Source of the DNA: Roseburia sp. CAG:10041_57
Lineage (GTDB): Bacteria > Bacillota > Clostridia > Lachnospirales > Lachnospiraceae
Length of the DNA: 64,000 nt
Assembly: GCA_001916965.1 (NCBI GenBank)
Contig: MNTL01000050.1
Span: 1-64,000 of the forward strand
Direction: 5' to 3'
Positions 50,583 to 60,292 of the stretch are shown here, piece after piece; the stretch's first letter is position 1; each line of letters opens with the position of its first letter. The notes beneath the pieces were generated by a model. That model was not told the origin of the DNA and made no database searches. It saw nothing but the letters and a program-made list of their open reading frames with translations. The position numbers were made by a program, and so were the translations under genes.

Positions 50583-51155
50583 TTACTGCTGTACGAAATA
50601 AACTCCATTATTCCCTGAATCATCAGAAAGAGCTATCATCGTCAATCCATCCATATCTGTGAAGAAGCAGGCATATATCAGGTCACTTCCATTATTATCG
50701 AAAACTACCGCTACAAGTCCGTCATCTCTGACCTCATAGGTTCCATTGAGAGAACCTCCGCCCTGTACCATCTGTGCATTTCCATTTCCATCAAATACAA
50801 AGGAAAGCTGTCCACCATAAGTTGATGACAATGCTGTATTAAACTCATCCTCTGTCATCTCTGTACCATCAATCATACCGCCTGCAAAATCCCAGGTCGT
50901 ATCTGCCAGATCAGGTATCTCCTCCATTGTCAGGTGGTACAGGATTCCATCACTGTCTGCTGCTTCACTGTCTGTTGAATCATTAACTGTTACTTCTTCT
51001 GTCGTTACTGCTTCTTGCACAGTATCTGACGTTGTGCTGACCTCTGTCTGTGTAGATACAGTTGCGCTGTCTGCTGCTGCATCATCGCCGCCACAAGCTG
51101 CTAATGACAATACCAGCATACCACTTAACATCAAACCAACTAATTTCTTCTTCAT
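50583..51155 (-). CDS. Small lipoprotein, candidate two-component target
   Basis: A 190-residue predicted lipoprotein. The signal peptide ends at the lipobox LAAC (Cys about residue 21), then GGDD and a Thr/Glu-rich linker. The folded part (about 80-190) has DTTWDFAGGMIDGTEMTEDEFN, GGQLSFVFDGNGNAQMVQGG and YEVRDDGLVAVVFDNNGSDL, suggesting a lipocalin-like or META-like beta fold. I do not recognise the family. The SD is GGAGAGG. Its promoter has a near-consensus -10, a poor -35 and a 9-bp direct repeat typical of LytTR regulators. Confidence 0.75.
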   Translation of the reverse strand: MKKKLVGLMLSGMLVLSLAACGGDDAAADSATVSTQTEVSTTSDTVQEAVTTEEVTVNDSTDSEAADSDGILYHLTMEEIPDLADTTWDFAGGMIDGTEMTEDEFNTALSSTYGGQLSFVFDGNGNAQMVQGGGSLNGTYEVRDDGLVAVVFDNNGSDLIYACFFTDMDGLTMIALSDDSGNNGVYFVQQ

Positions 51156-51193
51156 AATTTACCTCTCCTTCCCCTTTTCGGGTTTTCTTTATT

Positions 51194-51233
51194 TGTATGA
51201 GTGTATTGTAACGCACTTTGACAGATAATTGTG
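51194..51233 (-). promoter_or_regulatory. Promoter of the lipoprotein-lemA operon
   Basis: TACAAT (51210-51205) is the -10 on the minus strand. The -35 position (51233-51228) reads CACAAT, far from consensus, suggesting activator dependence. From the -10 onward 17 bases are identical to the 28-codon peptide promoter at 12.2 kb. Confidence 0.6.
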
Positions 51234-51243
51234 GACTCTGTCA

Positions 51244-51273
51244 TGAATCGACCGCAAAATGCATTGAATCGAC
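51244..51273 (-). promoter_or_regulatory. Candidate LytTR operator (9-bp direct repeat)
   Basis: TGAATCGAC occurs at 51244-51252 and again at 51265-51273, separated by exactly 12 bases (21-bp period, two helical turns). This is the known layout for LytTR/AgrA-type binding sites. It lies about ten bases upstream of the weak -35 of the lipoprotein promoter, and a LytTR regulator is encoded 1.3 kb upstream. Confidence 0.65.
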
Positions 51274-51294
51274 AGGCAAATTATGTTTACTGCA

Positions 51295-51324
51295 TAAAAA
51301 AAAACAGGTTTTACCCTGTTTTTA
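51295..51324 (-). terminator. Terminator of the two-component operon
   Basis: Minus-strand stem AAAACAGG / CCTGTTTT with a GTAAA loop followed by a long T run, at the end of the histidine kinase gene. Confidence 0.85.
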
Positions 51325-52593
51325 TAATGAAACCCTTAAAATAAACTGTCCATTCTCGGCGCTGAAAGAATAAAGACCCCCATAACGCTCTACTACTGCA
51401 CATATACTGCGTACACCAATCCCATGTCCCGCCCGTCTGGTCACTGGAATTTCATTTACAAATTCCACCTTATCCTCACAGGAATTCCTGATCTGGATGA
51501 AAAATGTATCTTTCTGCTGATATGCCATAACATCTATGGCTGCCGACAATCCCTTTGCCTGCACCTGCATACAGGCATGTAATGCATTTTCCAGCGCATT
51601 GGACAATAACACACACAAATCACTCTCTGATACAGCGAGCATGGTTGGAATCTGCGCCTTTATCTCCATTGATATGTCCTGCTTATGTGCTTTGTCAGCA
51701 AAAGCCGACAAAATCAGATTGGCTGTTTCATTCTCACAATAATTCTGAACTTTGTAAGCATCAATTTCCGAGCAGACTTCATGAATATAATTCTTTGCCT
51801 GATCCAGTTTGTCATTTTCCATGCAGGCTGACAGATATTGCATATGATGACGCAGATCATGACGATAGGTACTGGCACTCTTCTGTGATTCCCGCAAGGA
51901 GTCTATCTCCCTGACTGCCTGTGCGACCTGTAGATTCAATATTCCCTGCGTCTGTTCCAGCTCATTGCGGATCTTCTTCTCCCTGGAGGTACGCAGTACA
52001 AAGAACAGATATGCCCCACTGCATACAAAGGGCATAAATTCTACTGCAAGAGTCGTGCCTTTTGACAAGGAATCCGTATAAATACGTGTCAGGTAATCAA
52101 ATCCATATCCTAACAGGGGAATCACTCCAAACTGAAGCTGAAGCCTCTTCGTTTCCCTGGCAAGTGTACGCACTGCGGGCGATACGAACCATATCAGGAA
52201 CAGTAATAATGGAAAAGTCACAATCAATTCAGCCATGTCCTGCCCTGCATAGATTTCCGGTATTACCGCTACGATTGCCAGTGCAATCCATCTTCTTAGC
52301 TGACAGCACAGGTACGCTGTCAAGACTGAAACGGCCGGCCACAGCCATTCCCGATTCATAATACAAAGCACCACTGCCAATGGCGCATGCGTAATAAGCG
52401 GATACAGATACCTGACCACATCAGAGCTTGTCTGCTGATAGATGATTGCCTGAATCAGCAGAATCATTAACATACTTACCACAAGACTGATACGTTTGTG
52501 CTTTGTCCAGACAATATCACAAAAAGATGCCGATAATATCATGCCAAAGATTCCTACCGAAGCACTGTTCAATAAATAAATAACATCTGTCAT
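51322..52593 (-). CDS. GHKL sensor histidine kinase (AgrC-like)
   Basis: A 423-residue membrane histidine kinase. The N-terminal half has about six to seven membrane helices (to about 205). A coiled coil leads to the phosphoacceptor region STYRHDLRHHMQYL with the conserved HDLRHH, then VLLSNALENALHAC (N box), and HGIGVRSICAVVERYGG (G box) of the HATPase_c_5 type. This is the class that senses peptides or cell-envelope signals and pairs with LytTR regulators. Its ATG overlaps the regulator stop codon (ATGA). No agrB/agrD genes are nearby. Confidence 0.92.
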   Translation of the reverse strand: MTDVIYLLNSASVGIFGMILSASFCDIVWTKHKRISLVVSMLMILLIQAIIYQQTSSDVVRYLYPLITHAPLAVVLCIMNREWLWPAVSVLTAYLCCQLRRWIALAIVAVIPEIYAGQDMAELIVTFPLLLFLIWFVSPAVRTLARETKRLQLQFGVIPLLGYGFDYLTRIYTDSLSKGTTLAVEFMPFVCSGAYLFFVLRTSREKKIRNELEQTQGILNLQVAQAVREIDSLRESQKSASTYRHDLRHHMQYLSACMENDKLDQAKNYIHEVCSEIDAYKVQNYCENETANLILSAFADKAHKQDISMEIKAQIPTMLAVSESDLCVLLSNALENALHACMQVQAKGLSAAIDVMAYQQKDTFFIQIRNSCEDKVEFVNEIPVTRRAGHGIGVRSICAVVERYGGLYSFSAENGQFILRVSL

Positions 52594-53327
52594 GATATAA
52601 CAACCTGCTTTCTGTCAAATACGTACTCCAGATATACATTCTTAATATCGGAGCATTTTCCGTGTGGAACAGGAATCTGCACATGGCTTGTCATTGTGAT
52701 TGCCCTGTTTGATATGTTCTGTATGTATTCCATATTGATCAGAAATGATCTGTGCGGGCGGAGAAAATTATGGTATGGTGCCAGCTGGCTGCTCAGCTCA
52801 TCCAGACTGCCGCTGCTCTCCAGCACCTGCCCATTCTCCAGATGAAATGTCAAGGTACGTCCTATTACCTCACAATACTCCAGCTTGCTCAGATTAATTC
52901 TGGTGATACCGCTCTTACAGCACAGCACCAGAGCATTCTCCTGCTCTTTCTCACATTCTGAAGTGACTGCATCCATCAGGCGGAAGAAGCTCTCTGCCCA
53001 GATAGGCTTAAGCTGATAGAAATATGCCCCCACCGTGTAGGATTGCACTGCAAATTCAGCAGATGATGTCAGAAAAATTATCTTCATAGTCTCATCATAC
53101 TTCCTGATTTCTCCTGCCACATGGATTCCATTCTCACCGGGCATAATAACATCCAGAAACAGAATGTCAAAACGCCCCCCTGCTTCGATCTGGGCAAGCA
53201 GCTCCATCGGACTCTGGAATGCCAGGCATTGAATTGACACATTTTTATCTTTACGATACTGATTCAGAAGATTCTGCAGTTGGTTCAAAATCTCCTTGTC
53301 ATCATCGCAAAAGGCTATATTCAGCAT
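52590..53327 (-). CDS. LytTR family response regulator
   Basis: A 245-residue response regulator. The receiver domain (1-~120) has acidic pocket IAFCDDD, phosphoacceptor Asp in ILFLDVIMPGENG, and IIFLTSS and the Lys in YQLKPI. The C-terminal LytTR DNA-binding domain (about 140-245) shows GRTLTFHLENGQVLESSGSL and FLRPHRSFLINMEYI. It pairs with the downstream GHKL kinase. The direct repeat at 51244-51273 is a likely target. Confidence 0.94.
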   Translation of the reverse strand: MLNIAFCDDDKEILNQLQNLLNQYRKDKNVSIQCLAFQSPMELLAQIEAGGRFDILFLDVIMPGENGIHVAGEIRKYDETMKIIFLTSSAEFAVQSYTVGAYFYQLKPIWAESFFRLMDAVTSECEKEQENALVLCCKSGITRINLSKLEYCEVIGRTLTFHLENGQVLESSGSLDELSSQLAPYHNFLRPHRSFLINMEYIQNISNRAITMTSHVQIPVPHGKCSDIKNVYLEYVFDRKQVVIS

Positions 53328-53407
53328 ATTTATAATTCCCCTTCTATTCTATATGCATTTTACATCAATTGTCTTATGTCAATTATAACATGCAATTCAT
53401 ATGAGAT

Positions 53408-54886
53408 TCAAGGCAAACTATTTGCTACGCACAATGCCCCCCATCCTACCATGTCATTAGGATATCTGCCAAAACCTGGCAGTTTCTTTGCTCCATTGAT
53501 CATATATGCCTTGAGTTTCTGCCCATACAGGTAAGGATCATTGCCTCTGACTATGCCCCATTCCATCAGGAGTGCTGCGCTGCCACTGACTATAGGGGTT
53601 GCGAAGGAAGTTCCCGATACCTGCTGCGTACCACTATCCGGTATTGGCACAGTCAGATTTACTCCGGGAGCAACGAGATCCGGCTTGCTGAATGCAGTTC
53701 CAAAAGGCAGACCATCCTCGCCCGCACGTCCCTCTTCATAGCGATATACATACCCTCTGCCTGAGAAATCCGCATACGCTGAAGTTCTTGTATCATAAGC
53801 GCCCACAGTGATTGCCCTGAGTGAAGTAGATGGAATCGTCAGCGTTACCTCCGGGGTTGGCAGGAAAAAGCCGGTTCCTGTATTCCTTGCCGCATAGCTT
53901 GGCAGAAACATCCGATACTCCCCTGTCACCACATTTCGGGGCGTCAATACCAGATTCCATACTCCTTCATTGATATATCTGCCCACAGGAATCATATCAA
54001 TATAGATCTCCTGATTCACTGAATAAGGCAGAGGTTCGCCAATATAGCACAGCAGCTGTGTCTGTTCCAGGGTACTCCTTATCGTGGCTATTCTCCTTGT
54101 CTCCAGCTGCACCTCCTCTCCTCCCGGTGAACGTACCACCAGTCCAAAATCATCATTGGGATGCTTCCAGATCTGAATACTCAACCCTGTTTCATATGCT
54201 GCTACTGCCAGTTCTATGTTCTTCTGCGTAAGGGCAATTCCTGCGGTGTGGCCATTGGAAGCCCCTTCATTCCCACTTCCTATTATAATAGCTGTTCTGC
54301 CTATCTCCGAAGCATTGTCTATGAATCTTTCAAGCAGGGATTCCCCACGGTGATCTCCATATGTATTGCCAAAGCTTAGATTCACGACCACAGGCATATT
54401 TAATTCTACTCCCAGATTCACTGCATAAGAGATACCTCTCATCAATTGTGTGGTTCTTGGAAAAGACTCAGCCAGAGGATTCCCCAGCTTCACCACAACT
54501 AGCTGTGCCTGCGCTGCCACACCTGACTGGGAACCGGCTGCCAAGGCAGCTACTGCTGTTCCATGACCTGATATATCCTGCTGGGGCACAATGGCAAGTC
54601 CTGCCTGTCTGCTGCCTGCTGCCAAAGCTTCGTTAATCTCGTCTCTTGTATACAATACCCCTTCTGTATACCCCTCAGGAGGCAGTCGGTTGTGTTCTAC
54701 ATCCGGAATCGCTGATTGATCCCATAACGTCAGAATACGGGTTGTTCCATCCGCATTTTGAAATTCTGTTAAGAAATAGTCAATCCCACTGTCTAAAACA
54801 GCAATTAACACCCCCTGTCCTGTCAATCTTGGATCTCTAAGTGTCACCTGTGGAATACAGGATGCTTCTTTTGCTCCATAATCCAT
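53408..54886 (-). CDS. Subtilisin-like S8 serine peptidase (Csp-like)
   Basis: A 492-residue S8 protease. The triad is present: Asp in IAVLDSGIDYF, His in ISGHGTAVAALAAG and Ser in VSGTSFATPIVSGSAALL. A domain insert between the His and Ser blocks is like the CspABC germination proteases of Clostridia; no signal peptide is seen. ATG 54886 follows GGGGAAGGG; an alternative ATG at 54910 has a weaker SD. The longer frame upstream overlaps the GH13 gene and terminator and is rejected. The Csp comparison is family knowledge, not proof of a spore role. Confidence 0.85.
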   Translation of the reverse strand: MDYGAKEASCIPQVTLRDPRLTGQGVLIAVLDSGIDYFLTEFQNADGTTRILTLWDQSAIPDVEHNRLPPEGYTEGVLYTRDEINEALAAGSRQAGLAIVPQQDISGHGTAVAALAAGSQSGVAAQAQLVVVKLGNPLAESFPRTTQLMRGISYAVNLGVELNMPVVVNLSFGNTYGDHRGESLLERFIDNASEIGRTAIIIGSGNEGASNGHTAGIALTQKNIELAVAAYETGLSIQIWKHPNDDFGLVVRSPGGEEVQLETRRIATIRSTLEQTQLLCYIGEPLPYSVNQEIYIDMIPVGRYINEGVWNLVLTPRNVVTGEYRMFLPSYAARNTGTGFFLPTPEVTLTIPSTSLRAITVGAYDTRTSAYADFSGRGYVYRYEEGRAGEDGLPFGTAFSKPDLVAPGVNLTVPIPDSGTQQVSGTSFATPIVSGSAALLMEWGIVRGNDPYLYGQKLKAYMINGAKKLPGFGRYPNDMVGWGALCVANSLP

Positions 54887-54934
54887 ATCCCTTCCCCATT
54901 CTGTATACATAGATTGCCTTATATGAACAGAATA

Positions 54935-54962
54935 TGAAAAAGCGCACCAAAAAGTGCGCCCT
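54935..54962 (-). terminator. Terminator of the maltodextrin operon
   Basis: Minus-strand stem GCGCAC / GTGCGC with loop TTTTTG and following TTTTT, 12 bases beyond the GH13 stop codon. It separates the operon from the subtilase gene. Confidence 0.85.
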
Positions 54963-54974
54963 TTACATACTGCC

Positions 54975-56645
54975 TTACAATATTCTGATATCCCCCTGCA
55001 TCGGTGGGATTCTCCATGCTTTATCTGATATCTCCTGTTCTTCATCTGAATTGTTCAAAGCAATCAGTATTTTCTCCTGTTCATTTTCTCTCAGGAACAG
55101 ATATAAGCCCTTCTCATCCTGACATAGTACTGTTCTATATGTTCCGTTACGAATTGCACTGTGTTCCCTTCTAATCTGCGCATATTCCCTCAAAATATCA
55201 TAGCAATTATCCTCACTGCCCCAGGGCATCGGACTACGATATGCATTCTCTGTCTCTCCTTCAATATAATACTCATCTCCATAGAATACCGAAGGAACTC
55301 CATACCCCATAAAGAGATAAAAATATGCCAGCCTCAACCGTCTCCTGTCTCCCACACAATAAGAAAGAAATCTGGGAACATCATGTGTATCAAGAAAATT
55401 CATCTGTACCAGGCTCACCTGCTCTGGATATCTCATAATCATCTTATGCATCTGTGCATCAAATTCTGATACCGTCATCGTCCTCGTTGCGAAGAAATCC
55501 TTGCACAGATAAGAAAAACGGTAATTCATCGTTGAATCAAACTGATCTCCAAGAAGCCATACTCCGGCATCCTCCCATATCTCCCCAATCAGAAAGAACT
55601 GGGGTTTTACGGCTTTTACAGCTGTCTTAAAATGCCTCCAGAAATCATGGTTCACCTCATTTGCCACATCCAGCCGCCATCCATCAATATCTGCTTCTCT
55701 GATCCAGTATGTTCCTACATCTATCAGGTATTTCTCAAGCTGTGGATTGGAAGTGTTGAGCTTAGGCATCTCTTTTACATAGGCAAAAGCCGCATAATCC
55801 GGCGGGTCCATATAACATACCGGCTCCGGCATATCATAGAACCAGTCATAATACCGTGACTTGCTGCCATATGTTAATACATCCCTGAAAGCAAAGAAAT
55901 CAGGTCCACAATGATTGAACACTCCATCCAGAATCACCCTGATGTGATTTCTATGACAAATAGCAACCATTTCTTTAAGCTCTTCCAGCGTTCCCATACA
56001 GGCATCGACCATAAAATAATCGGCTGTATCATATTTGTGATAGGAATTTGCCATAAATACCGGATTCAGATAGATGCAATTGATTCCAAGCTCTCTGATA
56101 TACTCTATATTCTCACTGATTCCCTGTATGGTTCCTCCAAGTCTGTTAGCGGATATCATGCCATACCCTGTTTCAATAGATTTCGCCATTTTAACAATAC
56201 TGCCTTTTTCCGTGGCAAAGCTATCTGGAAATATCTGATACATAATCAGATCCTGTGCCCACGCCGGTGGACTGATAATGTCCTCTCTGCGGATATACGG
56301 GAACTGAAAATACTCTGTTCTGTTGTAGCCTATCTGTGTACAGAATCCTCTTTCATAATAATATTGTCTCTGGCAGCCATCTTCCAATGCAAAGTAATAA
56401 CACAATCTTGGATAAATATTGTTAAGTCTGGTTTCATAATAGTCAAACAAGTCATCACTTGACACGAGTGTCATTTTTATATTTGTCATTCTGATTACAG
56501 GATTTTGGTCTACCCGGTCTCCATAATAAAGCTGACAGCTGCACAGATCTCCCTTTGCTGCACGCAGCCTGATTGTAATATCTTTTTCCCCAGTTGCATA
56601 TGCATACTGCGAAAGAGGTATATGTAAAATCGCTTCCTTCTTCAT
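54975..56645 (-). CDS. GH13 alpha-glucosidase/neopullulanase-like enzyme
   Basis: A 556-residue cytoplasmic glycoside hydrolase, probably cleaving imported maltodextrins or cyclomaltodextrins. An N-terminal starch-binding-type domain (to about 120) precedes the TIM barrel. Catalytic residues are the nucleophile Asp in IDGWRLDVANEV, acid/base Glu in FFLIGEIWED and the third Asp in NFLDTHDVPRFL; region I is VILDGVFNHCG. No signal peptide is seen. It is the last gene after malE-malF-malG, four bases from the permease. Confidence 0.9.
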   Translation of the reverse strand: MKKEAILHIPLSQYAYATGEKDITIRLRAAKGDLCSCQLYYGDRVDQNPVIRMTNIKMTLVSSDDLFDYYETRLNNIYPRLCYYFALEDGCQRQYYYERGFCTQIGYNRTEYFQFPYIRREDIISPPAWAQDLIMYQIFPDSFATEKGSIVKMAKSIETGYGMISANRLGGTIQGISENIEYIRELGINCIYLNPVFMANSYHKYDTADYFMVDACMGTLEELKEMVAICHRNHIRVILDGVFNHCGPDFFAFRDVLTYGSKSRYYDWFYDMPEPVCYMDPPDYAAFAYVKEMPKLNTSNPQLEKYLIDVGTYWIREADIDGWRLDVANEVNHDFWRHFKTAVKAVKPQFFLIGEIWEDAGVWLLGDQFDSTMNYRFSYLCKDFFATRTMTVSEFDAQMHKMIMRYPEQVSLVQMNFLDTHDVPRFLSYCVGDRRRLRLAYFYLFMGYGVPSVFYGDEYYIEGETENAYRSPMPWGSEDNCYDILREYAQIRREHSAIRNGTYRTVLCQDEKGLYLFLRENEQEKILIALNNSDEEQEISDKAWRIPPMQGDIRIL

Positions 56646-56648
56646 ATC

Positions 56649-57491
56649 CTATCCTTTCACCGCTCCACCTGTAATTCCATCAACATAGAACTTCTGCATC
56701 AGCAGAAACAGAATGGAGATTGGAATTGCTACAATAATGCCGCCTGCACAGAATACAGAGAAGTAGTCTCCTACCAGCGTTCTCTGCACCAGATTAAAAA
56801 GCCCCATGGCAACTGTCCAGTCTGTAGGATTCTTGGAACGGATCATCAGCTTCGCCATAACAAAATCCATCCATGGTGTCAGGAAAGAATTAATAACCGT
56901 ATATACAATAATGGGTTTGGACAGTGGAATCACGATTCTGGTAAAAATACATAACTGCGATGCACCTTCCAGTGTTGCAGACTCTCTAAGCGACGCCGGT
57001 ATCGTATCAAAAAATCCCTTACAGATCAGATAGCCTAGTCCAGAGCCCGCTGAATATATGATGATAAGTCCCAGCATACTGTCTGTCAGCCCTATCAGCT
57101 TCATGACAAAGAAGATGGCGATCATGGACAATACTCCCGGAAACATATTCAGGATAATTGCGAAACTCATAAGCGGCTTACGCATTGGGAAACGCATACA
57201 ACTCATCGCATATGCCACCATCAATACCAAAAAGGTAGAAATGACACACGTACAGCAGCCTATTATCATGGAATTGCGAAACCACGCTGGAAAATTCGCC
57301 ACCGTATCCGGTCTGAAGAACAGCTGTGCATAATTATCCCACGTCCATTTAGTCGGGAAAAAATGCATGGTATTGATGCCTTTATAGCCACTCAGCGACG
57401 TCACAAATAACCAGATAATTGGAATCAGCCATATAAAGGCGAGAAAAGCCAGCAGAAGATGTTTTCCGATTATTTTGCATTTTCTTTTCAT
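56649..57491 (-). CDS. ABC transporter permease, MalG type
   Basis: A 280-residue permease with six membrane helices of the binding-protein-dependent CUT1 family. The EAA loop ESATLEGASQLCIFTRIVIPLSKP couples to the ATPase. It partners with the MalF-type protein, whose stop codon directly precedes its ATG. Predicted substrate: maltodextrin, from the neighbouring GH13 enzyme. Confidence 0.9.
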   Translation of the reverse strand: MKRKCKIIGKHLLLAFLAFIWLIPIIWLFVTSLSGYKGINTMHFFPTKWTWDNYAQLFFRPDTVANFPAWFRNSMIIGCCTCVISTFLVLMVAYAMSCMRFPMRKPLMSFAIILNMFPGVLSMIAIFFVMKLIGLTDSMLGLIIIYSAGSGLGYLICKGFFDTIPASLRESATLEGASQLCIFTRIVIPLSKPIIVYTVINSFLTPWMDFVMAKLMIRSKNPTDWTVAMGLFNLVQRTLVGDYFSVFCAGGIIVAIPISILFLLMQKFYVDGITGGAVKG

Positions 57492-58883
57492 TTACTGGAA
57501 TTCCTCCTCTCTGTTACCGGCAATCATTCTGGTAAATCCAATCAAAGTAAATACCGCACACAGTACAAAAACGTATATTCCAATAACTGATGCCATCTTA
57601 TAATTGGAATAGTCATTCGTTAATGTAAAGAGCCACGTCACCAGCAGATCTACTTCTTTTGCATTGGAATTGGCATAACGCATATTGCCCGTTACATAGT
57701 CACTGGTCAGAAGATATATGACATTAAAATTATTGATATTGCCGATAAAAGCTGTAATCAGTGAAGGACCTGTCACGAACAGCATATACGGCATTGTGAT
57801 CTTGCGGAAAATCTGTGCTTCATTGGCGCCGTCTATCCTTGCACTCTCCAACTGTTCCTCTGGAATATTGAGAAGGATTCCCGTGGCACTCAGCATCTGA
57901 TACGGTACACCCACCCAGATATTGATTAACACGATCATGACATGCGCCCAGCCAGGCTTGGATAAAAAGGGAATATAAGAAAGCCCCTTTCCAACCAGTC
58001 CAAGGTTCTGTAACACCTGCGTCAATCCGATTTTGTTGCAGATACTGTTGACAATACCATAATCTCCAAACATCTTACCGACTAATAATAAAGTAACGAA
58101 CTGTGGAATCGCTATTGTCACGACAAACAGGCTTCTCCACATCTTTTTCCACCTGACAGTCTTGTCATTAATGAGTTTGGCAAGCAGGATTCCACCAAAA
58201 TAGGTCGTAAAAGTGGCTAGAAATGCCCAGATCAGCGTCCAGACCAGAATCCTGATAAATGCATAACCAAAAGTAACTGTTGATGTGGAAGTAAACAATT
58301 CCCTGAAATTATCCAGTCCCACCCAGGTAAACAGATATGTGGGGGGCTGATGATTCATGTCATAATTGGTAAATGCAATGGCTATCATGAACAGGATAGG
58401 AATGATATTGACCAGCAATACACCTATACCCGGCAAAGTAAGCAGTGTAATATGAAATTTAGCATTGATCAGCTCCCTACAGTCTTCCCTGAATGAATTA
58501 ATATGCTTACCTTCTGATTCCTGCTTCTGTAATTCATAAACTGCCCTTAGATTGCTGATATACAAAGCAATAAAGGCAGCGATAAACAGAATTCCAATAA
58601 TACCGCACAGAAGAATCAACAGGGAATTATCATAATCATTCACTGTCTTTTGCAACGTAGTCAGATCCAGGTATTCTTCTCTCTGTACTGTACCCAACGT
58701 ATTTAATTTACAGATATACTGCCAGGAGAAACGAAATGTGAACAGAAAGAACAGTACTTCTATCACTGTCATAATGATTCCCTTGGCATATTGTCCTCTG
58801 GCACAATAGCCTGCTCCCATAATAATCATGGAGAGCCGCGTTGCGGCATCTCCATTCTTACATATTTCCAACAATTTCTTCAT
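57492..58883 (-). CDS. ABC transporter permease, MalF type
   Basis: A 463-residue CUT1 permease, larger than MalG because of an N-terminal extension with extra membrane segments (residues 1-130) before the six-helix core. The EAA loop ESARIDGANEAQIFRKITMPYML is clear. It forms the translocation pore with MalG; no ATPase gene is present here, so a shared MsmX-type ATPase is expected elsewhere (inference). Confidence 0.9.
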   Translation of the reverse strand: MKKLLEICKNGDAATRLSMIIMGAGYCARGQYAKGIIMTVIEVLFFLFTFRFSWQYICKLNTLGTVQREEYLDLTTLQKTVNDYDNSLLILLCGIIGILFIAAFIALYISNLRAVYELQKQESEGKHINSFREDCRELINAKFHITLLTLPGIGVLLVNIIPILFMIAIAFTNYDMNHQPPTYLFTWVGLDNFRELFTSTSTVTFGYAFIRILVWTLIWAFLATFTTYFGGILLAKLINDKTVRWKKMWRSLFVVTIAIPQFVTLLLVGKMFGDYGIVNSICNKIGLTQVLQNLGLVGKGLSYIPFLSKPGWAHVMIVLINIWVGVPYQMLSATGILLNIPEEQLESARIDGANEAQIFRKITMPYMLFVTGPSLITAFIGNINNFNVIYLLTSDYVTGNMRYANSNAKEVDLLVTWLFTLTNDYSNYKMASVIGIYVFVLCAVFTLIGFTRMIAGNREEEFQ

Positions 58884-58895
58884 GATACCGCATCC

Positions 58896-60257
58896 TTAAT
58901 TTGTAACTGGTTGTGTGATACCCTCTACAGCTTCATCCAGAAGTGACTGTACATCTGTATAATTGCCTTCTGCCAGCGCCTGACCCAAGGTTGCAGCCGG
59001 GTCCCAGTATGCATTGCCGACTCTTTGCAGATCCGCATAGGCAGACTGTTGTGCCAGTGCAGCAAGTGCAGGAGCTGAGGCGATTTTATCAGAAGCTGCT
59101 GCATTCAGGTTAGAAGGTCCTTCACCTGTAGCAACACCGATTGCTTCCTGGCTGTTCTGACTTGTAATATATTCTGCCAGCAGCATAGCCCAGCCTGTAT
59201 TCCTGGAATATGCATTCACTCCAACGAATTTATATCCTGCAAAAGACCCCATCTGTACCTCATCTCCATTTACAGTAAAGGCGGGCAGCTTCGTTGCCGC
59301 ATATCCATCACCATATGCTTCCATAAAACCGGTCGTCGCCCATGTTCCATTTACATCTGCTATCATCTGACCATTCAGTGCAAATGCCTGTGCATCTTCA
59401 TTAACACAATTCACCATGGCACTGCTCTTGCAGATATCCGTTACGGCTTCTGCAACTGCTGCCCCTGTATACTTCGTATCTGTTGCATTCCAGTTACAGT
59501 AATTTGTTCCATCATCCTGTCCGTACATTTCCAGTCCGGCACCCGCGAAGAATCCATATAAATACCACGCACCGGATACTTCCATGCCAACTGTCTTACC
59601 CTGCTTCTGGGCTGCTGCCAGCAGATTATCCCAGGATGACACATCTTCTTCTGTCAGATAATCCGAATTATAAAACAGGAAATAACCATTAGACGCTGTC
59701 AGCGGATAAGCATACAGCTTACCATCTACAGAAGCGGCTTCTACTGTAGACGCTGCATTTGCAGTCTTAGGATCATATGTAAAAGCAGCATCTACACTCT
59801 GCAATGCTCCTGCATTTACCAGATCGATCAGCTGGTCATCTGCAAATACGAATACATCCGCTGCGGATTCCACATCCTTCAATACATCATCCTTGCAGTT
59901 CGCCTCAGACTCTGCGCCAATTGTAATATTAAATTGCACATCAGGATAAGTATTCTTAAATTCATCTACAAGCTGTGCCATAACTGTCTGATATTCTTCT
60001 GTCTCAGCACACCATAATGTCAGATCAACCGGCGCATCTGTAGCTGCAATCAGATTGGCAATTGCATCATTGCTGTTATTATCACTATTTTCTGACACCT
60101 GCGTCGTTTCTTCTGTTTTGACTTCTTCCTGTGTTTTCTCACTGTTCTGTGTCTGCTCACTCTGATTCTGTACAGTCTGCTCACTGCTTCCACAACCTGC
60201 TAATAAAGAGGAAACCATACACATACTGATACATGCTGCTGCTAATTTTCTTTTCAT
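58896..60257 (-). CDS. Maltodextrin-binding lipoprotein
   Basis: A 453-residue extracellular solute-binding lipoprotein, the MalE counterpart. Signal peptide with lipobox LLAGC (Cys about residue 21) and a Gln/Glu/Ser-rich linker to about 70. The family 1 binding fold begins VDLTLWCAETEEYQTVMAQL and includes ADVFVFADDQLIDLVNAGAL and GKLYAYPLTASNGYFLFYN. ATG 60257 follows GGGAGG; ATG 60272 precedes the SD. It is the first gene of the operon. Confidence 0.9.
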   Translation of the reverse strand: MKRKLAAACISMCMVSSLLAGCGSSEQTVQNQSEQTQNSEKTQEEVKTEETTQVSENSDNNSNDAIANLIAATDAPVDLTLWCAETEEYQTVMAQLVDEFKNTYPDVQFNITIGAESEANCKDDVLKDVESAADVFVFADDQLIDLVNAGALQSVDAAFTYDPKTANAASTVEAASVDGKLYAYPLTASNGYFLFYNSDYLTEEDVSSWDNLLAAAQKQGKTVGMEVSGAWYLYGFFAGAGLEMYGQDDGTNYCNWNATDTKYTGAAVAEAVTDICKSSAMVNCVNEDAQAFALNGQMIADVNGTWATTGFMEAYGDGYAATKLPAFTVNGDEVQMGSFAGYKFVGVNAYSRNTGWAMLLAEYITSQNSQEAIGVATGEGPSNLNAAASDKIASAPALAALAQQSAYADLQRVGNAYWDPAATLGQALAEGNYTDVQSLLDEAVEGITQPVTN

Positions 60258-60292
60258 TTTCCAACCTCCCATTTTCTTTATCTTTCTACGAA

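Noticed and set aside
51322..53327. Complete agr quorum-sensing locus
   Set aside because: The kinase and regulator are AgrC/AgrA-like, but no AgrB peptidase or AgrD precursor lies nearby.
54887..55045. 53 extra N-terminal residues of the subtilase
   Set aside because: This region contains the terminator and the 3' end of the GH13 gene.
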